Assembly (NCBI GenBank): GCA_038747545.1
Contig: JBCDJT010000009.1
Coordinates: forward strand, 1 to 64,000
Length of the DNA: 64,000 nt
DNA from: JBCCMF01 sp038747545
Lineage (GTDB): Bacteria; Bacteroidota; Rhodothermia; Rhodothermales; JBCCMF01
Direction of reading: 5' to 3'
Shown here piece by piece: positions 42,472 through 51,340 of this stretch. The notes under the pieces were generated by a model. That model did not search any database. It was not told the origin of the DNA and saw only the letters and a list, made by a program, of their open reading frames with translations. The position numbers and the translations under genes are program-made. Each line of letters starts with the position of its first letter. The stretch's first letter is position 1.

Positions 42472-43800
42472 ATGCGTACCCTTTCCCTCGTCTTCCTCGT
42501 CTGTTTCACCAGCGCCGTATCGGTGCGCGCCCAAGACGCCGAGGTCATCGACCGCATCGTGGCCGTCGTCGGGGACCGCATCGTGCTGAAGTCGGAGGTG
42601 GATGCGCTCACGGCGCAGGTCTCCCAGCAGCAGCAGATCCCATCCAACGCGGAGCTGTGGACGACAACGCTCAACGAGATCATCGACTCCAATGTGCTGA
42701 CGATCCATGCCGAGCGGGATACCACCATTGAGATCACGCCTGATCAGATCGAGCAGCAGCTCGACCAGCGCATTGCTGCGATGACGGCTCAAGTAGGCAG
42801 TGAGGAAATGGTAGAAGCTGCGCTAGGCAAGAGCATTCCCGAGATCCGGCTGGACCTGCAGGACGACCTTCGCGATCAGCTCATGGCAGAGACGATGCGG
42901 CAGCGCAAGCTCGCCAACCTGCGTGTTACCCCCAGCGAGGTCCGGGAGTGGTTCAAGCAGTTCGAGGGCGAAGAACTGCCGATGATCCCCGAGCTGGTAC
43001 GGGTCGCACACATCGTCCGCTTCCCCGAGATTACCGAAGAAGCCAAGGCCGATGCTAACGAGGTGCTGACGGCCATACGCGACCGCGTCATCGCGAAAGA
43101 GGCTACGTTCGAGGACATGGCCGAAGCCTTCTCCGAAGATCCCGGGTCAGCGTCCAACGGTGGCCGCTACGCCGACCGTCCCTTGAACCAGTACACGCCC
43201 AACTTCGCCGCCGTGGCCAGCCAGATGGCTAACGTGCCCGGCGCCATCTCGCAGATTTTCGAGACGGAATTCGGCCTTCACATCCTCCGAGTTAACGAGG
43301 TGCGCGGCGAGATTTACGACCTCAACCACATCCTCGTGGGCTACGACTTCTCCAAGGCCGACCCCACCGCCGCAATCGAGTACCTGAACACGGTGCGGGA
43401 CTCCATCCTGACGGAAGAGCTTCCGTTTGAGTTGATGGCTAAGCGGCATTCCGAGGAGCAGCAGAGCGCACCCATCGGCGGACGCGTCACTGATCCCAGA
43501 ACAGGCGAGCGCGACCTTGTGATCGAAGCCCTCGGGCTCAAATGGAAAACGGTGCTCGACCAGATCGAAGTCGGCGAAATCAGCGAACCCGCCGAAGTCG
43601 ACCTGCTTAACGAACGCGTGGGCTACCACATCGTGCTGCTCCAACGGCGCGTGGCCGAGCATGCCTGGAATCTGGAGACCGACTACGAGCGGCTGGAGCA
43701 GTATGCCCTGCAGGAGAAGCAGTTCAACGCCCTGCGCGAGTGGCTCCAGATCTTGCGTAAAGACGTCTACATCGACATCCGCTACACGCCCGAGACGTAA
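42472..43800 (+). CDS. surA: SurA-like periplasmic peptidyl-prolyl isomerase
   Basis: The 442-residue protein has a cleavable signal (to SVRAQ) and the SurA N-domain AEVIDRIVAVVGDRIVLKSEVDAL. Parvulin 1 (VRVAHIVRFPEITEEAKADANEVL to FGLHILRVNEV) and parvulin 2 (YDLNHILVGYDFSKADP to VGYHIVLLQRR) follow. The layout matches SurA in length and order, including the C-terminal strand helix. It is the third folding factor in a row here. Confidence 0.9.
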   Translation: MRTLSLVFLVCFTSAVSVRAQDAEVIDRIVAVVGDRIVLKSEVDALTAQVSQQQQIPSNAELWTTTLNEIIDSNVLTIHAERDTTIEITPDQIEQQLDQRIAAMTAQVGSEEMVEAALGKSIPEIRLDLQDDLRDQLMAETMRQRKLANLRVTPSEVREWFKQFEGEELPMIPELVRVAHIVRFPEITEEAKADANEVLTAIRDRVIAKEATFEDMAEAFSEDPGSASNGGRYADRPLNQYTPNFAAVASQMANVPGAISQIFETEFGLHILRVNEVRGEIYDLNHILVGYDFSKADPTAAIEYLNTVRDSILTEELPFELMAKRHSEEQQSAPIGGRVTDPRTGERDLVIEALGLKWKTVLDQIEVGEISEPAEVDLLNERVGYHIVLLQRRVAEHAWNLETDYERLEQYALQEKQFNALREWLQILRKDVYIDIRYTPET

Positions 43801-43847
43801 TCGCACGGCTGCCCTTTCCTCTTCCCTATTCCTTGCCCCCTACCTTC

Positions 43848-44831
43848 ATGGCCGACGCCAACCTCGACGCGCTGCAAGCGTCCTTCGAAACCCTCCGCGC
43901 AGAAATTGGCAAGGTGATCGTTGGACAGCACGAGATCATCCAGAACGTCATGGTAGGCTTGCTCTCACGGGGGCATGTGCTGCTCGTGGGCGTGCCCGGG
44001 CTGGCGAAGACGCTGCTGATCAGCACGCTCTCGAAGGCGCTCGACCTCAACTTCAGCCGCATCCAGTTCACGCCGGATCTGATGCCGAGTGACATCACGG
44101 GCACCGAGATCATCGAGGAGGACCAGACGACGAAGCAGCGCGTCTTCAAGTTTGTAAAGGGCCCTGTCTTTGCTAACATCGTGCTGGCCGATGAGGTCAA
44201 CCGTACGCCGCCGAAGACGCAAGCCGCTCTGCTGGAGGCCATGCAGGAGCACCGCGTGACCGCCTCTGGCCAGACGTTCGTGCTCGACGAGCCGTTTTTT
44301 GTGTTGGCCACGCAGAACCCGATTGAGCAGGAAGGTACGTACCCGCTGCCCGAGGCCCAACTTGACCGCTTCATGCTCAACCTGTGGCTCGACTACCCGA
44401 CGTTCGACCAAGAGGTGGACGTGGTGCGCAACACGACGAGTGCGCATCGGCCCACAGTCAACGCCGTGCTCGATGCCGAGACGCTGCTCGGCTACCAGTC
44501 GCTCGTCCGCGAGCTGCCCGTGGCCGACAACGTGATCCAGTTTGCTGTACGCCTCGTTGGTCAGACGCGCCCTGGGCGTGACGGCACGTCCGATTATGTC
44601 AACAGCTACCTGAACTACGGTGCCGGGCCACGCGCCTCGCAGTACCTCATCCTCGGTGCCAAAGCGCTCGCCGCTCTCGACGGTCGCCCCACCCCTCTCA
44701 TCGCCGACGTCCGCCGCATCGCCACACCCGTGCTGCGCCACCGCATCGTCACCAACTTCAACGCCGACGCCGAGGGCATTACGCCCGTCGATGTGATTAA
44801 GCACCTGCTGGAAGAAGCGCCCAGGGCATAG
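43848..44831 (+). CDS. MoxR-family AAA+ ATPase
   Basis: The start ATG 43848 gives 327 residues; a TTG at 43833 would add five. Walker A is in LLVGVPGLAKTLL, Walker B and sensor regions in IVLADEVNRTPPKTQAALLEAMQE, and the C-terminal lid includes RTPLIADVRRIATPVLRHRI-like text. MoxR proteins usually assist assembly or metal insertion with VWA-domain partners, which are not in this window. It follows surA with a 47-base gap. Confidence 0.93.
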   Translation: MADANLDALQASFETLRAEIGKVIVGQHEIIQNVMVGLLSRGHVLLVGVPGLAKTLLISTLSKALDLNFSRIQFTPDLMPSDITGTEIIEEDQTTKQRVFKFVKGPVFANIVLADEVNRTPPKTQAALLEAMQEHRVTASGQTFVLDEPFFVLATQNPIEQEGTYPLPEAQLDRFMLNLWLDYPTFDQEVDVVRNTTSAHRPTVNAVLDAETLLGYQSLVRELPVADNVIQFAVRLVGQTRPGRDGTSDYVNSYLNYGAGPRASQYLILGAKALAALDGRPTPLIADVRRIATPVLRHRIVTNFNADAEGITPVDVIKHLLEEAPRA

Positions 44832-44868
44832 AGCGGCTGGCGGAACAACATTTCTTATAGTCCAGTCC

Positions 44869-45372
44869 TTGCGTTCTTACCCCTACATAGGTTCCGAAGC
44901 AGTCCGCTTAGCAACCAACATGGGTATCGCCAGGCAATGTATCCAAGATCAGCAATCGTTTCATCGCTGGGCGAGAGACACGGACCAACAGTCTGGCCAC
45001 TCAGGATTGATTACAGCCACCTACATCGTTGACTTAGATGGGTGGATGTGGATCAGCGATCGACGCAGCGAGCATGTAGCATGTGCGCGGGGCCACAATG
45101 TCCTTGCCGCTGGCGAAATCACGTTCACTCCTGGTACTGATCTTGAAGTTGTCGGCTTGACTAACCAATCCACAGGCTATTGTCCGTCTCCTACGTGCTG
45201 GCCTGCGGTGGCAACCGCACTTGCTCGAGCAGAGGTGGCGACGCATCCCGCTTTTTTCGATCCTGCGTATGAGTTTAGGATGTGCTCAGAGTGTGAAGCT
45301 TTGCAAATCGTCAAGGACAACTACTTTGTCTGCCAAGAATGTGGAGTCGACCTGCCTGAGGCTGAGCTGTAG
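44869..45372 (+). CDS. Conserved protein with C-terminal zinc ribbon, function unknown
   Basis: The 167-residue frame opens at TTG 44869; ATG at 44920 (MGIARQCIQDQQSF) is an alternative. The centre carries TATYIVDLDGWMWISDRRSEHVACARGHNVLAAGEITF and NQSTGYCPSPTCWPAV, quoted as the conserved core. A C-terminal four-cysteine ribbon follows (MCSECEALQIVKDNYFVCQECG). I recall similar uncharacterised proteins scattered in other phyla, but no function. Base composition is visibly less GC-rich than its neighbours, suggesting transfer. Confidence 0.65.
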   Translation: MRSYPYIGSEAVRLATNMGIARQCIQDQQSFHRWARDTDQQSGHSGLITATYIVDLDGWMWISDRRSEHVACARGHNVLAAGEITFTPGTDLEVVGLTNQSTGYCPSPTCWPAVATALARAEVATHPAFFDPAYEFRMCSECEALQIVKDNYFVCQECGVDLPEAEL

Positions 45373-45416
45373 CTCACTTCTTTGATGCTGACGACACGAT
45401 GAGCCTGTGTGCAATA

Positions 45417-45428
45417 GTTTATACTGCT
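45417..45428 (+). promoter_or_regulatory. Putative promoter core with TATACT box
   Basis: GTTTATACTGCT contains a -10-like TATACT about 65 bases before the small gene at 45488. The identical 12-mer occurs at 49474-49485 before cruF. No convincing -35 is visible in either. Confidence 0.3.
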
Positions 45429-45487
45429 CTTAGGTCGTCGTTCGTCGAGATGAGTATCATCGCCAAAGCTACGCAAAGACCTGTGCT

Positions 45488-45754
45488 ATGAGAGTGGAAA
45501 GTTTTGATCCGACATGGCTTGTTGAACTCGCTCGCAAGCAGAGGCCAAAGGGCGACTGGTTGCCCGACGCGCTGTCCGCTTGTACGAGGGTATGGGGCGA
45601 GTCACGAGCTTACTTTTACTTCCACGACCCCGGCACAACACAAAAAGTAATGGGCGAGATTATAGCCCTTGAGCATCCCAAGCGAGGCACAATCGTAATT
45701 GACGTCACTGAGGATCAAAACGTAATTGGGGTAGAACTGGTTTACCGGCTATAA
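45488..45754 (+). CDS. Small hypothetical protein
   Basis: An 88-residue protein beginning MRVESFDPTWLVELARKQR and ending VTEDQNVIGVELVYRL. It looks globular, with an acidic C-terminal half and no signal peptide or membrane segment. I recognise no family. It ends 4 bases from the convergent mutS stop. Lower GC than the surroundings links it to the preceding zinc-ribbon gene; an immunity-type or regulatory role is only a guess. Confidence 0.6.
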   Translation: MRVESFDPTWLVELARKQRPKGDWLPDALSACTRVWGESRAYFYFHDPGTTQKVMGEIIALEHPKRGTIVIDVTEDQNVIGVELVYRL

Positions 45755-45758
45755 CTGA

Positions 45759-48434
45759 CTACGCATCAGCCAACCGCTTCAACTCAGCCAGGGCGAGCAA
45801 CGCCTGAATCGGCGTCATGCGGTCGGGGTCGAGGTCGTCGAGCTTTTGCTGCAGCTCAATCAGTTTGGGATCGGCTTGAAAGAGCGACATCTGGAACGTC
45901 GGGGTGCTGAGATCGGGCATGGCGGAACGGGCGGGTGCGGGCATGCCATCGCCTTCTACCACCTCAGCTTCGGTATCGATGACGAGGTTCTGGCTTTCGA
46001 GGTGGTGCAAGATCTCTTTGGCACGCTGGATGACTGGCTTCGGCAGCCCAGCCATCTCGGCCACTTCGATGCCATACGAGTGGTCGGCGCCACCGGGGAC
46101 GAGCGTCCGCAAGAAGATCACCTTGCCCTCGTGCTCCTGGACCTGGATGCTGAAGTTGCGGATGCGCCCGAGGCGGTCGGCGAGCGCGTTGAGTTCGTGG
46201 TAGTGCGTGGCGAAGAGCGTCCGCGCCGCCACACGCGGCTGTTCGTGCAGGTACTCGACCAACGCCCAGGCGATAGAGAGCCCGTCGAACGTGCTGGTGC
46301 CGCGCCCTACTTCGTCAAGCAGGATGAGCGAGCGCTCGCTGGCGTTGTTGAGGATGTTGGCCGTCTCGTTCATCTCCACCAAGAACGTACTCTCCCCCGC
46401 CGCCAGGTTGTCGGAGGCGCCGACGCGGGTGAAGATGCGATCCACCACGCCGATGTGCGCCGCCTCAGCGGGCACAAACGCGCCGACCTGCGCCAGCAGC
46501 ACAGCAAGCCCCACCTGCCGCAACACGACACTCTTGCCCGCCATGTTGGGTCCGGTGATGAGCATGATCTGCTCTTCGGCGGGATCAAGCCTGACGCTGT
46601 TCGGGATGAACGGCTCGCCCACGGGCAGCATGTGCTCCACGACGGGGTGCCGCGCCCCGGTGAGGTCGAGCGTCGTGGAGGCGTCTACCACGGGCCGGAC
46701 ATAGCGGTTGGTCGTGGCCACGTCGGCAAACGACGCGAAGCAGTCGAGCATGGCCAGAAGCGCAGCGTTCTGCTGGATCGGCGCCGTCTCCTCGGCGAGG
46801 TGCATGCGCAGTGTGTCGAACAGCTCTTGCTCCAGCGCGCCGATGCGCTCCTCAGCCGTGAGGATCTTCTCTTCGTATTCCTTCAGCTGCGGCGTGATGT
46901 ACCGCTCGGCGTTTACGAGCGTCTGCTTGCGGATGAAGTCGTCGGGCACCTTGTCCTTGTGCGCGTTGGTGACCTCCAGGTAGTAGCCGAACACCTTGTT
47001 GAAGCCAACCTTGAGCGACGGAATACCCGTGCGCTCGCTCTCGGCTTGCTGCATCTCTGCAATCCACGACTTGCCCGAGCGCGCGATGGTGCGCAACTCG
47101 TCTAGCTCGGCGTGGACACCCTCGCGGATGAAGCCGCCTGCCTTCAGGTTGGCCGGGGGCTCATCGACGAGCGTGCTGCCGATGCGGTCGATCACGTCTT
47201 GACACAGGGTCAGGCTGCGCCCCAGCGTGTCGAGGGTGCTGCACGCGCTCACGTCCGCAAGCTGGGTCTTGATGCGCGGGATCTGGGCCAGCGAGAGGCG
47301 CAGATGAACAAGCTCACGCGGTGTGGCTCGGGCTGTGCAGACGCGGGCGGCGATGCGCTCCAGGTCGCCGACTTGCCCCAATTCAGCCTGCAGGGTTTCT
47401 CGGACGGTTTGCTGCGTTACCAGTACCTCGACCGCCTCGAGTCGCTTGTTAATCTGCTCCACATCAATCAGCGGTCGCACCAGCCATTTGCGCAGGAGGC
47501 GGGCACCCATCGGCGTTTTCGTGCGGTCGGTGATCTCGACGAGTGTGCCTTCCTGGCCGCCACTCTGCATCGATGCGACGAGTTCAAGGTTGCGCTTAGT
47601 CTGCGGGTCGAGCGCCATGTACTGCTCGGTGCGGTAGCGCGCGATCTTACGCACGTGCGGCAGCTTGCCCCGCTGCGTCTCGCTGAGGTAATACAACGCC
47701 GCCCCCGCGGCTACCAGACCGATGGGCAGATCCTCTACCCCAAATCCCTTCAGCGAGTGTGTCTTGAAGTGGCGCAGCAGCGTCTCGTACGCGAAATCTG
47801 TCCCAAAGCACCAGTCCTCTTGTGCCGTTGTCACAAAGCTGCGGTAGCTGAGGTCATCCAATTGGTCGCGCTGTTGTTTGTTGACCAGCACTTCGGCGGG
47901 CATGACCGTCAGCATCAGGCTTTCCAACTGATCGGGTGCCACCTCGGCCACAAAGAACTCGCCTGTCGAGGCGTCGACGAAGGCAAAGCCGACGGTCTGC
48001 GCCCTGCGCTCTGCGGGAAAATGGACCGCTGCGAGGTAGTTGGACCGCTTTGGGTTCAGGATCTGATCGTGGAACGAGACGCCGGGGGTAACGACCTCTA
48101 CCACGCCGCGCTTGACGACCTTGCGCGCATGCTTGGGATCTTCTAGTTGCTCACAAATGGCCACACGCTTGCCCGCCTGAACCAGCTGCGGCAGGTATTT
48201 GTCGAGGGCGTGATGCGGTATGCCCGCGAGGGGCACATCCTGCGCTTTACCGTTCGAACGCTTGGTAAGCGTAATGCCAAGAAGCTGGCTGATCTCAATG
48301 GCGTCGTCTTCAAACGTTTCGTAGAAATCCCCCATCCGAAACATCAGGATGGCACCTGGATGTTTTGCCTTGATCTTGTAGTACTGCCGCATGAGCGGGG
48401 TATGCTCGGTGCCTTTCTTTTTGCGAGCCGCCAT
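45759..48434 (-). CDS. mutS: DNA mismatch repair protein MutS
   Basis: MutS recognises base mismatches. The 891-residue protein has domain I with the mismatch-contact FYETFEDDA (Phe-x-Glu) after MFRMGD, connector and lever domains, Walker A TGPNMAGKS, ATPase LDEVGRGTSTFDGLSIAWALVEYL and FATHYHEL quoted in order, and the C-terminal helix-turn-helix. The MutS1 length and N-terminal domain rule out MutS2. mutL is not in the window. Confidence 0.97.
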   Translation of the reverse strand: MAARKKKGTEHTPLMRQYYKIKAKHPGAILMFRMGDFYETFEDDAIEISQLLGITLTKRSNGKAQDVPLAGIPHHALDKYLPQLVQAGKRVAICEQLEDPKHARKVVKRGVVEVVTPGVSFHDQILNPKRSNYLAAVHFPAERRAQTVGFAFVDASTGEFFVAEVAPDQLESLMLTVMPAEVLVNKQQRDQLDDLSYRSFVTTAQEDWCFGTDFAYETLLRHFKTHSLKGFGVEDLPIGLVAAGAALYYLSETQRGKLPHVRKIARYRTEQYMALDPQTKRNLELVASMQSGGQEGTLVEITDRTKTPMGARLLRKWLVRPLIDVEQINKRLEAVEVLVTQQTVRETLQAELGQVGDLERIAARVCTARATPRELVHLRLSLAQIPRIKTQLADVSACSTLDTLGRSLTLCQDVIDRIGSTLVDEPPANLKAGGFIREGVHAELDELRTIARSGKSWIAEMQQAESERTGIPSLKVGFNKVFGYYLEVTNAHKDKVPDDFIRKQTLVNAERYITPQLKEYEEKILTAEERIGALEQELFDTLRMHLAEETAPIQQNAALLAMLDCFASFADVATTNRYVRPVVDASTTLDLTGARHPVVEHMLPVGEPFIPNSVRLDPAEEQIMLITGPNMAGKSVVLRQVGLAVLLAQVGAFVPAEAAHIGVVDRIFTRVGASDNLAAGESTFLVEMNETANILNNASERSLILLDEVGRGTSTFDGLSIAWALVEYLHEQPRVAARTLFATHYHELNALADRLGRIRNFSIQVQEHEGKVIFLRTLVPGGADHSYGIEVAEMAGLPKPVIQRAKEILHHLESQNLVIDTEAEVVEGDGMPAPARSAMPDLSTPTFQMSLFQADPKLIELQQKLDDLDPDRMTPIQALLALAELKRLADA

Positions 48435-48683
48435 GGGAGGTAGGTGGGTTCAAACGGGGGGCGCAAAGCACGTTGCCGTTCTATAACGGTTCCCTCCCAT
48501 GCCGGGCAGCGCAGGAAGACATCGCAGGGCATTTATTCCTACCTCATGTACCAAAATACAGTTTGTAACGTTGATGTCTTCGCAGGCACAAATTGTTTCT
48601 CTAGTCTGTCTCCCTGCGGCTTCACTTGGCACACGATACCACTTTGCGACCTGAGTTTTCGGGGGAGTTCTCAGGCCGCATGC
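48435..48683. other. Intergenic region upstream of mutS
   Basis: About 250 bases between the mutS start and the strong hairpin at 48684-48719. It has low coding character on both strands and should hold the mutS promoter. I see no RNA gene or repeat in it. Confidence 0.5.
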
Positions 48684-48719
48684 TCAGGGCGCTGCTTCTT
48701 TCGAGGGGCAGCGCCCTGA
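48684..48719 (-). terminator. Strong hairpin after the WbqC-like gene
   Basis: TCAGGGCGCTGC and GCAGCGCCCTGA form a perfect 12-bp stem around a 12-base loop. It lies 25 bases past the stop of the WbqC-like gene. Neither side has a long U-tract on the minus strand, so it may be a transcript-end stabiliser rather than a classic terminator. Confidence 0.6.
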
Positions 48720-48744
48720 ACCGTTTTGGGCCGTGCGTTTCCCT

Positions 48745-49443
48745 TCACCTTATCCCGTCGAGGACCAGCCTGCGAGCATCCGGTCCGTGGTTGAGTAACG
48801 TGTCGAGCGCCGAGAGATTGGCCTCAAAGCCTTCAAAGTTTTGCCGATGAGGTTTGAGGGAATAGTCAAACCGAGCAATGCGTTTTACCTGCTGGGCGTC
48901 GTGCGTAAATGCGCCAGCCAAGCTCACGAGTGTTGCCCCATTGAAGTGCTTGGCCACCTCAAGCAGCGTACGCGGCTCCCCTTCCCACTCAGAGGCATAG
49001 TGGATAGCGGTTTCAATGCGGTAAGCGGACACCAAGCAGTGCAGCGATCGCTTGAGGATCGGCAGCAGATGGCGTTCGTCACGCGACAAGACGTCGGCAA
49101 TGGAAACGTCATAGTGGAGAAAGTAAGGCGCCGAGCGGTAGTTGTAGACGAGTGCCTTTTGATGCTTTCGCTGCCAAGGGAAACGGGGGTCTCGCTCGAC
49201 GGCGCCGATGGGCCGACCGTGCTGGCCGCCGCGTAGTGGGATGGAGAGCCACTGCGTACCTTGTGGTGTTCGGATGCGGGTGCGATTCTGATACGACTGG
49301 CGGCTGTACTGAAAGGTGTCGGCAACGATGAAAACATCGACGCTCAGCATGAGTGCCACGTACGCAGCACGCGGAAAATACTCGGGGGCACAGACAGCGT
49401 ACGTCACGATGAGCAGGGCTTTGTAAAAGGCTTCTGACGTCAC
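48745..49443 (-). CDS. WbqC-like family protein
   Basis: The 232-residue protein has VDVFIVADTFQYSRQSYQNRTRI, TPQGTQWLSIPLRGG and WQRKHQKALVYNYRSAPYF, which are characteristic of the WbqC family found in O-antigen clusters. The cofactor and reaction of WbqC are not established. Here it stands alone between mutS and cruF, with no glycosyltransferase or sugar-nucleotide genes next to it. Confidence 0.82.
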   Translation of the reverse strand: MTSEAFYKALLIVTYAVCAPEYFPRAAYVALMLSVDVFIVADTFQYSRQSYQNRTRIRTPQGTQWLSIPLRGGQHGRPIGAVERDPRFPWQRKHQKALVYNYRSAPYFLHYDVSIADVLSRDERHLLPILKRSLHCLVSAYRIETAIHYASEWEGEPRTLLEVAKHFNGATLVSLAGAFTHDAQQVKRIARFDYSLKPHRQNFEGFEANLSALDTLLNHGPDARRLVLDGIR

Positions 49444-49473
49444 AAACTAGCGGTAACATGCCAGCGCGTCACG

Positions 49474-49485
49474 GTTTATACTGCT
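49474..49485 (+). promoter_or_regulatory. Putative promoter core before cruF
   Basis: GTTTATACTGCT with TATACT lies about 30 bases before the cruF start, matching the 12-mer at 45417. Position is reasonable for a short leader. The evidence is the shared sequence only. Confidence 0.33.
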
Positions 49486-49513
49486 TTGTCACTTTGGGTA
49501 TCCAGCGCATCGC

Positions 49514-50368
49514 ATGGCTGTCGCAGCAAAACTCGCCTCGTCCTTGTCACTGAGCCGTCCCACGGCAAGCTACGAGCGGCTCGAACGCGGGCTGATCTGG
49601 GCATTTGTCGGTACGATTGCCTTTAGCTTAGCAGGCACAGCACTGCTACGGCTGTTCCCGTCCCTGATGGGCGTTTTCGGGCCTATCTACCCGTGGCTGG
49701 TGAAGTCGCCAACGTGGACGTACATGGCGCTCATGCCCGTGATCTCGATTGCGCTGTACGGTCGGTCACTTGGCTGGGCCAACATGGGATTTTTCTTCGC
49801 ATGGGGCTCGCTGATCGGCGGCATCAGCGAGCTGGTCGGTACGACCACAGGCATCCCCTTTGGCAACTACGTCTACACCGAGTGGCTGGGCGTTAAGCTG
49901 CTGGATCACGTGCCCTACTTCATCCCGGCCTCGTGGTTCGCGATGTCGATCATCTGCTACGACTTGGCCTACCGCCTCACCGACACACCATGGGGACGCA
50001 TCATCGTGGCCTCGGTGTTTATGGTGCTATGGGACTTCAGCCTCGACCCCGCCATGAACCGCGCCTTCCCGTTCTGGGTCTACCCGGACGGAGGCTTTTT
50101 GTACGGCATGCCCGCCTCGAACTGGGCCGGATGGCTTGCCGTATCACTCGTCATCATGTGGGGCTACGAGTTCATCGGCGGGGGTTTACCCAAGCTGCAC
50201 CGCCTTGCGCCGATGGTCTTTTTCCTGAACTGCCTCTTCCCGCTGGGCATCTCGCTGCTGTATGGCCTCCATGCAGCCGTCTTGCTCGGCGTCTTCGCCA
50301 CCGCCATCCCGCTCCTGGCGGTATGGGGCCGCTCGCGAGACAAGCACCCGTTCGCCCTCCGTCCTTAG
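49514..50368 (+). CDS. cruF: Carotenoid 1',2'-hydratase, CruF family
   Basis: The 284-residue protein has about seven membrane segments and the CruF/bisanhydrobacterioruberin hydratase core: GIPFGNYVYTEWLGVKLLDHVPYF, WFAMSIICYDLAYRLT and VLWDFSLDPAMNRAFPFWVY. CruF hydrates the end of gamma-carotene or related carotenoids on the way to hydroxylated and glycosylated pigments. It is followed 12 bases later by crtB, so the two form a pigment operon. Confidence 0.88.
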   Translation: MAVAAKLASSLSLSRPTASYERLERGLIWAFVGTIAFSLAGTALLRLFPSLMGVFGPIYPWLVKSPTWTYMALMPVISIALYGRSLGWANMGFFFAWGSLIGGISELVGTTTGIPFGNYVYTEWLGVKLLDHVPYFIPASWFAMSIICYDLAYRLTDTPWGRIIVASVFMVLWDFSLDPAMNRAFPFWVYPDGGFLYGMPASNWAGWLAVSLVIMWGYEFIGGGLPKLHRLAPMVFFLNCLFPLGISLLYGLHAAVLLGVFATAIPLLAVWGRSRDKHPFALRP

Positions 50369-50380
50369 TCCCCGTCCACC

Positions 50381-51340
50381 ATGCTTCAGCGCGTAGCCCT
50401 CGGCGTCTCCGGCCTCTTTAACCCTGGCACCAGCGACGAAGATCGCAGGGTATGGGACAGCTTCCACTACCACTCGCGTACCTTCTCCATGGCGGCGCGG
50501 CTGCTCCCTCGGGACATCCAGATGCCCGTGGCCACGCTCTACCTGTTCTGCCGCTCGGTAGACACCATCGCCGACGAGCGCATCACCGAAGTCGGCGCCG
50601 CGCAGGCTTTGCGCGAGTTGGATACCTTAGAGCAAAATCTCAGTGCAACGCTGGAAGGCTTTCCGCCTGACGAGATGCTGTGGCGGCGCCTCGCGCTCGT
50701 ACACCAGCAGGTCGGCCTGCAGCCCAAGCCGCTCTACGAGCTCATCGAGGGCGCCCGGTGGGACCTCACGGGACAGACCGTTGAAACCGAAGACGACCTG
50801 ATTCACTACTCCAACCTCGTCGGCGGTTGTGTGGGGGCCATGATGCTGCCGTTCCTATTGGATGACCGGACGCAGGCGGCATCGCTCGACGAGCCCGCTC
50901 GGGCGCTAGGCATCGCCATGCAAATCACCAACATTACCCGCGATGTAGGCGAAGACCGCAGAGAGCTGAACCGCACATACGTCCCGCAAGCGTGGCTTGA
51001 TGCTGCTGGGCTCGACCTGGATGCTCTCATCGGCCACTCGCCTGTGCCCGTCGCATATCAGGACATGATGGAGCGCATGATGGTGGCTGCAGAACGTTAC
51101 TTCGACGCGTGCCAGCCCGGCATAGACGCGTTGCCTAAACGTGTGCGAGGCGCCATCCGAGGCGCCGCACGCATGTACCGCGGCATCCTCAACGAAGTGC
51201 GCGCGAATGATTATGACAACTTGACGAAACGCTCGTACGTGTCGTTTGCGCGTAAAGTCGGAGTGTTGTTCCGCGACGCCTACGCCCCCAGAAAGCATCG
51301 GCTGCAAGTGCAAGCCGGCCGACTCCTCCCAGCAAGCTGA
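50381..51340 (+). CDS. crtB: Phytoene synthase
   Basis: CrtB condenses two geranylgeranyl-diphosphates to phytoene. The 319-residue protein carries the first aspartate-rich motif in LFCRSVDTIADE, DLIHYSNLVGGCVGAMM and the second in NITRDVGEDRRELNRTYVP. It belongs to the squalene/phytoene synthase family; phytoene is preferred because of the cruF neighbour. Its stop overlaps the acyltransferase start by one base (TGATG). Confidence 0.92.
   Translation: MLQRVALGVSGLFNPGTSDEDRRVWDSFHYHSRTFSMAARLLPRDIQMPVATLYLFCRSVDTIADERITEVGAAQALRELDTLEQNLSATLEGFPPDEMLWRRLALVHQQVGLQPKPLYELIEGARWDLTGQTVETEDDLIHYSNLVGGCVGAMMLPFLLDDRTQAASLDEPARALGIAMQITNITRDVGEDRRELNRTYVPQAWLDAAGLDLDALIGHSPVPVAYQDMMERMMVAAERYFDACQPGIDALPKRVRGAIRGAARMYRGILNEVRANDYDNLTKRSYVSFARKVGVLFRDAYAPRKHRLQVQAGRLLPAS

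Noticed and set aside
45846..47105. A 419-codon plus-strand ORF opposite mutS
   Set aside because: Antisense of the mutS coding region with no family features.
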